In this document: positions 55,560-64,000 of the stretch, piece by piece
Layout: every line of letters starts with the position of its first letter
Position numbering within the stretch: the stretch's first letter is position 1
Assembly: GCF_000204055.1 (NCBI RefSeq)
Contig: NW_006768774.1
Span: 98,133 to 162,132, forward strand
DNA from: Melampsora larici-populina 98AG31
Taxonomy: Eukaryota > Basidiomycota > Pucciniomycetes > Pucciniales > Melampsoraceae
DNA length: 64,000 nucleotides
Reading direction: 5' to 3'
Notes under the pieces: model-generated
Told to the model about the DNA's origin: nothing
The model's input: only the letters and a program-made list of their open reading frames with translations
The model's database searches: none
Translations under genes and position numbers: made by a program

Positions 55560-57000
55560 GTGTCTTTCTTAGCATCAATTAAACTTGAAATCCAATATTG
55601 ATCATCCCAGTTTGATCTCCTTCCACAATCCCTACTTGTTCTTTCACAAACATTGTAATTCATATTGCTTTGACCATAATCTCTTCTATCTCTATTTGGT
55701 TCCTTATTTCTTTCATTATCTTGACCTCTATGTCCATCTCTTTCCCTATCCTTATCCCTATACCACTCTCAACTTCTAGACCTATCCCCATAATTTCTAC
55801 AATCAGGAACCCCTTCCCTATCATGACAACCACCATGCTCATCACCTCTTCTTGTCAATGGATATTTCTTTGATCTCTTATTGTATCTTCTTCAGCAGTT
55901 TGTTTTCCTTCTATTCCAATCTTGGATCCATTTGGTTCTTTTCCTACTCCTGTTCCTGTTGGGCAATCATGTTTAAGACGTGGTCCACCACAATTGAAAC
56001 CACCAGATTTCGTCAGTCTTCCATCTTAACCAAATTGACCATTTTGACTCCATCCAGAATCTTGAGATCTAGTATCCTATGCAAAAACATTTGAAGTACA
56101 TTTAATTATACAACACTCTGAAATACAAAGAAAGATGGCAAGAAGATTGGGGTGATCAACTTACTTCTCTTGCTAAACGTGTCCATTTTGTTCAACTCAT
56201 CTTTCCAAAATCACTCACTTGCATAGCCACCCACTGGAAGTAAACTCATTTGCTTTGATGTACCTTCTTAAGGTGCAGTAAAATCATATTTTTCAAAACT
56301 TTGGTGTCCAATTTAAACCAAAGAATGAAGAATGTATTAGAGGAGATCAAAAATATCAATCAAAGTGTAGAATTCTCACAAAACTGAATGCATAAAATGC
56401 ACCATTATGATGATATTTTTGTAGAAAAGTTTGTTGTCCTTAGGTTTGGCTGCACAAGCTTCAGCTGTGAATTTCATATCATCTACCAATCTTTCAGATT
56501 CAGGTAAAGCTTATCTTTCTTCTGATACTTCTGTTTCTTTTTCATGTCTAACCACAATGGAATTGAAGATAAAAACATATTTCTTTGGGAATGAAGAGAA
56601 AGACAAAAAAAGTTGACTGATCTACTCTAGAATAACATCTCTTTCTCTTTTCAGTTGTTTTAATTCTTTTAATTTGCATCCTTCACATTCTACTTCTGAA
56701 TCTGATCCATCAGTATCGTTCACATCAGGAAAAAATTCTTTGATTTCCTCTGTAAACACAAATCAAGAATCATTTAATCAGCTTTTCAAAATACATAGAT
56801 CCTAGATTTATTCAAAATCAACTCTCAACTTACTTACTCCCAGGTGAATCTCTTATTAAAGTTTGTTCAACTAATCTTTGACTTTGTAATCTATGTTCTT
56901 CGAGTTCAGCTTGTCTCCAAGCTTCAATAGCTTCTTGTGATTCATCTTGAACTGTTTTAGGCAAAAGTGCATCCCGTTGACGTCTGCAGTAGATCTAGGT
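55560..57000 (-). pseudogene. decayed spliced gene pieces inside H3, family unknown
   Basis: Minus-strand pieces: QRDALLPKTVQDESQEAIEA with WRQAELEEHRLQSQRLVEQT (57000-56830), EEIKEFFPDVNDTDGSDSEV with ECEGCKLKELKQLKRER (56760-56640), SIVVRHEKETEVSEER then a stop, GGFNCGGPRLKHDCPTG (a Cys/His cluster, about 56020-55960), and a charged RDKDRERDGHRGQDNERNKE region (55790-55690) with TGA and TAG stops between. Intron-like borders separate the pieces. A zinc-knuckle, Arg/Asp-rich nuclear protein could be the parent, but I cannot name it. Confidence 0.35.
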
Positions 57001-58780
57001 CAAAATAAGTATTGAAAGTTCCTTTCAAGAGTTTTGAGCGGTTATAGATTGAAAATCTTGATTCATCGGAACTTGATCCTGACCATGATCCTGGATTGCT
57101 TGATGAAACTGAACAGGTGAATTGATCTAGATAAAATCAACACAATTCAACTTGGACAATTTTATGAGATTTGAGTAAGGGAGTTTATACCTTTGATTGC
57201 TTTAATTTTGATTTTGGTCCAGTTGTTGAATCTGAACCTTCTGATTCAGAAGATGATGATGGTGATTATGCACCAGATGATGAATTGGTCTCCTTAACCG
57301 CAGTAGGCAATTAAGGATTTGAAATCTCAGTTGCTGATATGTTGTTGTTGTTGTTTGGTTGGTTTTGGTTCTATCTCTTGTTCTTTCCGATTTGATTTTT
57401 CATCTGATGATAATTTTAAATCAATTTGAATTGGTTAATTACCTCTTTGATAAATTTGATTTGCTTAAGATGGTCTTCCTGAAGTTGATGAGTTTTTGAA
57501 TGTTGAATTATTGATTTCATTTAAAAACTCTACTGGAACCAAATTCACGGCGCTATCTAAATCGATCCAAGTGCCTTTGACAAACAAACTTCCAACCTCT
57601 TTAGGCCAACAAATCAATTTGAATGGCTTGAATGAAGATGGACCGATCCTAATAGACTGGGGTTGAGAAGCGACAGTTCAAGTCTTTTAATAAACCTAGG
57701 AATGAATCAAAAGATACACAAAGATTAGAATCGAATAGACGGATTAGATTAAAAAAGAAAGAAGAGCAAAAAAGGAAGTACCCAAAAACAACATACGTTC
57801 AATAGCTAAAATCGTTTTTTCAAGACCTCGCTAAATCAAATATGATTGATTAATTTTGTCTTGATTTAAAAGTTTGGGAATTTGGTCCATCAAATTTGGA
57901 CTATCTTCCATGATCGATTGATCCCAATTTTCATCAATGTCATCATTCGAAATCTGAGATTGAAGTGATTCGAAAAGTTGAAGATTCCATGCTCATGTAT
58001 CAAATTCATCTGAAATCCTTTCCCGAAAGAATCATTCCATCTTTAAATGCACCTACTTTAATATCTAACCAATCTGATTCTTCTATTCTATTGAAGTATC
58101 TTCTGTAAGATCATGATCGATTTGAATGTTGAATACATTCAAGATTTTGTTCATTAATCGAGTCGATTTTGGGCTTGTTGATGAAGTTGATGGTGATTTA
58201 AGTTTTGAAGCATCAGAGGAATCGATGCACTTATCATGCATGCTGCTTTCCTTCTATAATCAATCTGATCACACAAACACATCAATCAATTCAAACTCTA
58301 AATCCGATCACTTGGTACCAATTCAGGAATGTAAACTCTAGAAGCAAGTTCAGAAATTGGATGTCGAGTCAGAACCAGTGAAGGATAAATCAAAAATTTG
58401 GATTGGTGCTCTAGAGGTGATATTTGCACAGCTGAGGTGAGTTTAAAGACATTGCTCTGTCTAAGATGCAATGAAGAATCAATAGAAAAGAAAAGGTTGG
58501 GTAGTCAATTTTTTCGAATAAAAGCTAGACATTGGTCAAACTTAGTCGGGCATTCAAATGCTTAAGTAAGGGACTCACAAACAAAGCTTAAAGGTGGATG
58601 ATTCTTATGCATTGATGGACACCAATGCAACAGTCAAATGGCCCTCATTGACATCATGCTTGATGGTTCAAAGAGTTGGTGGTTCTTATTGCCTAATTTC
58701 GAGAGGTTGTGATGGGCTGGAAAGGTGATTAAGCTTTTGTATCTATTTCATGGAGATTGCAAATTGAATGGATTAAGCTT
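57001..58780. other. interior of H3 with further coding relics on the plus strand
   Basis: A plus-strand phrase ESEPSDSEDDDGDYAPDDEL (near 57225-57285) and a 71-codon frame at 58126-58341 (VDFGLVDEVDGDLSFEASEE) look like acidic protein remnants. No family can be named. The rest is AT-rich. Confidence 0.3.
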
Positions 58781-58975
58781 AATGAGTTCGTTGATCAGGT
58801 GCCGAGACTGACAACGTTTGTTGATTGGAGTGGAAGAAGAGATGTGAAGAAAAGGGGAGAGACACGTGCAAGTCAGAAAGTCTTGGTTGCACGCGGAAAC
58901 CTGTAAATTGTGAACAGGGTTTGGGGGTTTTGGAAGTTTTATCCGTGAACGCGGTTTCCCTTTAACTTATATGAT

Positions 58976-61900
58976 CTTTCATGTGCTGGAAATGCTCTTT
59001 CTCTGGTAAAGTTTCTTTGTGTAGGTTGAATTGTGTCTTCTCTTGCAAAAACTCTCTCAGGAACTGGTGAATTCTGCAATTCATTATTCCTAAGTAGAGG
59101 TTCTACATAGTTTACCGTATTTTCTCTTGTGTTTGCTGCGTGTTGTCTAAATCTAGCTTCTCCTCTAAGTGAAGGGTCTACTCTAGGATTGTTTTCATGG
59201 TTGTTCTCCACTTGTTGGTGTACCACCAGTGGACTGGAAAAATTCTATTGTGTGGAATTGTTATTACTTTGACTTGTTATCCCAGGTTTAAGTTCTTGAA
59301 TGATTGATAACCTGGCACTGTTGGCATTATCATCCATTTTTATTAGCTGTTGTTGTATTTCAGTATTCTTTTGTAATATCCTGTTATTGAACATTTCTTG
59401 ATTCTTCAACAGTTGGTCTGAAAAAACTCTAAATTGTTCTTCTTGTTGTTTCATAAAGTCTTTTTGTAAATGTTCGTGGTTATCTTTTATGTTCTCCTGC
59501 AATGCGTGGTAGGATTTCATCATGCTACTTTCAAATTGTTGTTGTTGTTGATTCAAATCCTCATGGATTTTTGTTGCTCTTGCTTCTTCTTTTAATTTAT
59601 CAATTGTTGAATTTATTTGACTTTCGTGTTTCTCAAATTTATTGAATAATTCTTCAATTTTATTGTATGGGTCTTTGATTGGTAGTTTCAATTGTTTGTC
59701 TAATTTGACATCTAGTTGTTTGGTCACAATTTTTGTTTCTGCTAAATCACTTACAAGTGCATCACTTATTTCTCTGATACTTTCTTTATCTTCATTTCTA
59801 TTTTGAGATATCTTAGTGATTACGTCTTGGAAGTTCTTTTCATAATTGCTAAATTTTAATGAGCTCTTCTTCTCATTGTCTGAAATCCTTGTGGCAATTT
59901 GACTGGCTAGGTTGGTTATTTGTTTGATCATGTTTTGTTGAGAAGCTGTTAGAGTTGCTTCTTCATGTCTCTTATTCAAAGTTTCTCTAATTTGTAATAC
60001 TAGAGCTTGGGTTTTATTCAAGCTGTACATTGGAGTAAATTCAGAGTTCTGAATTTATTTTTCTCCTGGTGCAACATCTCGACTTGTATTAGAAGTTGAT
60101 GCACTTTTGTCTTTATTTTCAGAAGAAGGTACTTGTTGCCTTTCTTTCCCTTTATTTTTAGGTCTCTCTTCAGTTTGAGATGAACTTATTTGTTCTTTAA
60201 CTTCAACAAGTTGTGTTTTTAATTCTGAAAATTTGTTGATTAAGTCATCTTGGACTTCTGTATGATATCTTTTGATATCAAGCTCACTACAAAGTTTCTT
60301 AACTTCTGTTATTTGTTCTCTCAGTTCTATAAATTTACTCATAATATCATCATAAGATGATTTATGTAATTGACAAGTTAATTGAAATTCTTTCAGTCTC
60401 ACTTGCTCACTTATCTCACATTGATTTTTTATCAAATTTATAGTTGGATTCAAATGTTCAACTTTCTCATAAATTGCATAACTCTTTCGTCGAATAAGGT
60501 CATCTAGGTCTAAATGAGAAGTTGAAACAGAAACTTTGGAATTTAAATTGGAAACTGAATGCGGCTGGTTGAACAGCCCTTGATAGTTTACTTGCTCTAT
60601 CTCGACTTCTTCCATCTTAACGGATTCTACTGAAGGAGATAGTAAATTGGAGGAATCACTCTCTAGAGGGGGACCAGTAAAAGGAGTGTCAGTGTACAAT
60701 ACTGATGGATGATGGTGAAAGGCAGAACTAGGAGGTAAGATGCTTACTGATCTCGTTCCTTCTCCTTCCCTTTTCCCTTCGGGTCTGGGTCGGAATTGTC
60801 CTGTTTCATTCGTTTCACAACTAGAATCATGTCCAGTAAGTTGGATGCGTTCTCCGCCAAAGCATCGATCTCGTCGTCGCAAGCTCTCTTGCGTCGTTGG
60901 CTGGATGGACCGGCTGCTCGTGGATTCTCGTACGGTTCCATCGTACGGGGGTTCCGATGGTAAGGGTTGTAGCTGGCTACCTGTTCCACTTTGGCTCGGT
61001 GACGACGGCCCCCAAGGAACTCTTCGAGTTCCTTGTGGGCTTCCTTGGCCATACCTAGGATCCGGCGAAAGTTCGCGTTGTTGTTCGCAACGCAAGCTTC
61101 GTCCAGGTTCTGCTTGAGGCCGATGATCGCCTGACGGAGTCGGGCTTCCTCGGCTTCGCGGGTCTGCTGGTACGACGGTTGCGGAGGAGGAGGCGGTGGC
61201 ATGGGTTGGTTGCTCGAACCCTGAGCCGGTTGTTGGTGTCGATACACCTGGGAAGGGTGTGGAGGGTACTGAGGTTGGGGGTTGTGTCCGGGGGATGGTG
61301 CCGGAGGGTATTGAGCTACTGGGGCTGGAAGATTGGGCGGGTAGTGAGGTTGGTAATAGTACCCCGCCTGCTGTTGTTGGGTCTAATTTTGCCACATCAG
61401 TACGCTTCAAGTTATCTATGAGCTTCGAGTCAGGCTTACCTGAGCTGGGTAGTGGTGGGAATAGCTCCCCCACTGGTGTCCCTCTCGTGCTTCGTGTCCT
61501 CGGTTCAACGGATCGTTGTGACCTGGCTGAGCTTCGTGTGCTGGTTGACTCGGCCCGGTTTGGTGGTTGCGATCCTCTAGAAGACATGGTAGGTGGTTTT
61601 TTTTTTATTAGTATCGGTCGTGGTTCAGATAATCAAAAAGGGAATTAATCTTACGGTTTTCGTTCGGTCCGTGATTGTAACCCGAGCCGGTACTTTGGTT
61701 GTTTCCTTGTTCTAAAAAAAAAAATAGGCAAACGAAGAAGAAAAAAAAAATTATAAGGAATTTGTGATAAGAGAAAGAAAATTGTTTATATATTTAATAT
61801 TTCTACTTACGATTATTTTGAGCAGCTTGTCCTTGTTCTGGACCAATAGGATGAACGTTATGGTTATCTAAATTTAGATTGAATCAATTAGTAAGATTAA

Positions 61901-62292
61901 TATATAGTATTGTTTTAGATGAACAGGATGGTTTGAGGTAAGGAAGATGTAGAAGTAATTGATTACTTACTATTAAACTGGGCTGCTAAGACTTCAGGTG
62001 AGGGTCCTGGGGCTCTCGTTTCGTCTCTCGCGGTCACTTCTGATCCGGGGGAGTCGATATCGATGTTCGCCAAAGGATCTTGGGGGATTGGTGTCGCGAC
62101 AGTCGACTCGATTTTGATTGGTTCCTGGGTAACGTTTCCGTATGCGTCCTCAAAATCAAGGACTGACCCGTCGATTGCAGGAGTGGAGCGTTCGCTTCGA
62201 TTAACACCTACAGATTGATGGCCCGTTTGCCCGTTCTGAGGTGTACCGTGGTTGGCCAAGTCTAACGAATTAAAAAGGTGTGGGAACGACAC
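58976..62292 (-). pseudogene. Gypsy-type Gag, long N-terminal region with small exons and coiled coils
   Basis: Reading leftwards: a first exon around 62260-61972 (VLDFEDAYGNVTQEPIKIES), small exons near 61862-61812 and 61712-61653, then a Tyr/Pro/Gln-rich exon joined by a 57-bp intron (GTAAGC...TTAG), continuing into TREAEEARLRQAIIGLKQNL and EEFLGGRRHRAKVEQVA up to a GTAAGC donor near 60745. Then come SKFIELREQITEVKKLCSEL with VEVKEQISSSQTEERPKNKG to a stop at 60055. A second coiled-coil frame runs 60030-59245 (NKRHEEATLTASQQNMIKQI). A third, 59226-58976, ends AHERS at the H3 border. Stops between the frames mean introns or lesions. It precedes the canonical gag domain and is collinear with it, so I read it as the N-terminal part of one gag gene, but a separate host-type gene is not excluded. 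Confidence 0.5.
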
Positions 62293-64000
62293 TACAGTAG
62301 TTGGTGTCTAACGTAAAACAATAGGAAAAAGAAGAATTAGAAAAATTCAGATTGATTTCGAGAAATGGAATAGGGAAGAAAAGCAAAAAGCGAAATAAAA
62401 GAAGATTAGTATATTTTCTTGGTTCTGGGTGACAAGAGTTATAGAGGGATGAAGTGATGTTTACTTTTAAGTTTATAAATGACTTTAACAAGGTTAAAGA
62501 GGTTTTTGAAGTTGATCGATTTGATAGAAGAAGGGTAACAATCTGATTTGTTCTCAAATTGATTGTTTAAGGATGGATCGTTCTCGAGGATAGGATGCGT
62601 CTTATACTCTTGAACTCGTCGACTGGCTTTGCTTCCTATACAGATGTGTTCAATGATCACTAGTGAATGTGAAGTAGGTTAGTATCTCTTTCTTCTTTCC
62701 TCTTTCCTCTTTTTTTTTTTTTTTTTTTTTATTTGCTGACTCACTTTTGTATTACTTTTATTGGTGTTTGTCGCTAGGTGATGATCGATTGAGGTCTATC
62801 TGCGGTGGTAAGTAGGACCGAAAGCTATCATTCGTTTTATTTGATCACACTGTGGTGTAATTTAGATCTTGTTTATTCGATTCAGCTCTGTTTTGAATTG
62901 AATTACTAGGTGGATGAAGGAAAAAAAAATTAATAGAAGAAAGAAATGTAGGGATTTGGAAAGGATGGGTAAGTAAGAAATCGAAACGAATTTTGTGGCT
63001 TTATTGGACTCACGGTGTGGTTGTTCGATTTGTTTGGTGGCTTTCCAATTGGCGGAACTTCGATTTTGTTTTGATTTTGATTCGAATTCCTTTGTTGATT
63101 CTTCCCTTTTGCTTATTTTTTGATCGACTCGTCCACGGTGATATCCTGAAATCAATAGTCCTTTTTGTTTCTTTGATTATGATATGATTCAAAAGGAATT
63201 GTTCCTTTCTTGATGATTTTTCGAAATTCAATGTCTTGTGAGTATGTATATGTAACTATGGTACCCGACTCGTTGTTTCTGTAGTGTTATCTCAGGGCTT
63301 TTTAGCTTTTCAAGAATTACTCGTAATACCTCTCTTCAGTTTGTCACTCAAGGTTATGTAATAAAATAACTACAATTGCTTGAAATCTCTTAGACTGAAA
63401 AAAAAATATTTTTTAAGAGGGTTGCTGAATTTCTAAGTTTTAAATTGATATGGTATTGTTCTTGGGTGAGGTGATTGATGATTAAATCACAATGTTCAAT
63501 TTTTTGTTTTGATATGTAGTTTTTGATAATTTGTATCAGGGTGATTTTTATGAGTTGAGTAGGGTGATTTGTGGCCAATCACACTTTGTTTTTAATTATG
63601 ATGGTTCTTAAACTTCTGTCTAGAGGTATGAAATCTCACACTTTGGTAAATAGTTGAGGTTTTAAGTTGGGTTTTAACACGATGAGGCCCCCAAATGTGA
63701 GGGTTGGGTGCTCTTTGTAGGAGTACTCAGTGCTCACTAAAGGGTAGAATGGTAAGTTTATTAAATTTTACTTCTTTATTTCAAATATGTAGTAGTTACA
63801 AATTGAAGTAAAGAAGGAAAATTAAAGAGAAGAAAAGGAACTGACAGTCTGTTTGGACAAATCCAGACAGACTTCAGTTAATTGACTCCTAAAAAGGAGA
63901 TTCAGTAATTATAATATGATGTGTATTATAATATATGAAGGTTGGATCCTGGACCTTCCTTTAATCTTTATAGTAACAGATCAAAGAGTGAGTTAGTTCA
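62293..64000. other. 5' region of the gag gene and window end, no gene seen
   Basis: Non-coding. Holds a pure T run at 62711-62730, several AT-rich tracts and, from about 63680 to the end, sequence without coding signs. The LTR of the Gypsy element should lie here or beyond, but I could not identify its ends. Confidence 0.35.

Larger units (their letters stand above)
55073..58975 (-). mobile_element. Helitron-like element H3, 3,903 bp, inserted in Gypsy gag
   Basis: The minus-strand 5' end is A|TCATATAAGTTAAAGG (first base 58975), followed by GAAACCGCGTTCACGG..AAAAC, related to the H1 5' end. The 3' end is AGCAGCGGCCCGCCGCTGATGTGCTAG|T (last base 55073). Removing it joins ...AHERS to FVREDTAHTV of gag with the frame kept and a plain AT at the junction. 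There is no transposition gene; the interior holds decayed coding DNA on both strands. Confidence 0.8.

Noticed and set aside
60744..61587. Long 510-residue minus-strand frame read as one protein from 61587
   Set aside because: Its first half is the wrong frame: the frame with TREAEEARLRQ and Tyr/Pro/Gln-rich composition, joined through a 57-bp intron, is far more protein-like; only the part below about 60740 belongs to the 510-residue frame.

Overview
The window looks like nuclear DNA of a filamentous basidiomycete, most likely a rust fungus (Pucciniales). Genes have many short introns (about 55-100 bp, GT...AG), there is little coding sequence, and the DNA is dominated by eukaryotic transposons: two-ORF PIF/Harbinger, DIRS with tyrosine recombinase, Ty3/Gypsy gag, solo LTRs, Helitron-like elements and many miniature inverted-repeat elements. 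The rust assignment is inference from family resemblance, not a database result.

Layout. 1-3.2 kb: the edge of a probable HeH/SAP-fold nuclear protein gene and an intact seven-exon gene of unknown function. 3.7-14.4 kb: two solo LTRs of one family with perfect 5-bp target duplications, several elements built from arrays of a short palindromic word, one of which carries a RanGAP fragment, and an unidentified spliced gene. 14.8-16.8 kb: a multi-pass membrane protein gene. 19.46-33.10 kb: a PIF/Harbinger-like element with matching inverted ends, a DDE transposase (+) and a Myb/SANT-like partner (-). The partner gene is split by a 9,154-bp Helitron-like insertion at 23221-32374 that carries broken, intron-bearing pieces of host genes (KDM5/JARID1 demethylase, MPDU1, a coiled-coil gene). 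Removing the insertion restores an uninterrupted 555-codon frame. 34.7-36.7 kb: a TIR element with a nested foldback. 36.9-39.7 kb: an intact eight-exon FAD monooxygenase of the phenol hydroxylase family. 40.7-48.3 kb: gene-poor, with a NOP14 relic, a retroposed poly(A) fragment inside a miniature element, and two facing Helitron-type 3' ends. 48.3-62.3 kb: a Gypsy-type gag region (-) split by a 5,550-bp DIRS element and by a second, 3,903-bp Helitron-like insertion; both junctions read through in frame when the insertions are removed.

The most notable results are: (1) a Helitron-like family defined here by its boundaries: 5' TCAT(T/A)(C/T)AAGTT, 3' GC-rich hairpin plus CTAG, inserted between A and T; (2) capture of several host gene fragments by these elements, including one unit with two 5' ends in tandem; (3) an intron in the DIRS RT/RNase H gene that is exactly one period of a direct duplication; (4) at least six families of miniature elements whose bodies are arrays of a family-specific palindromic word.
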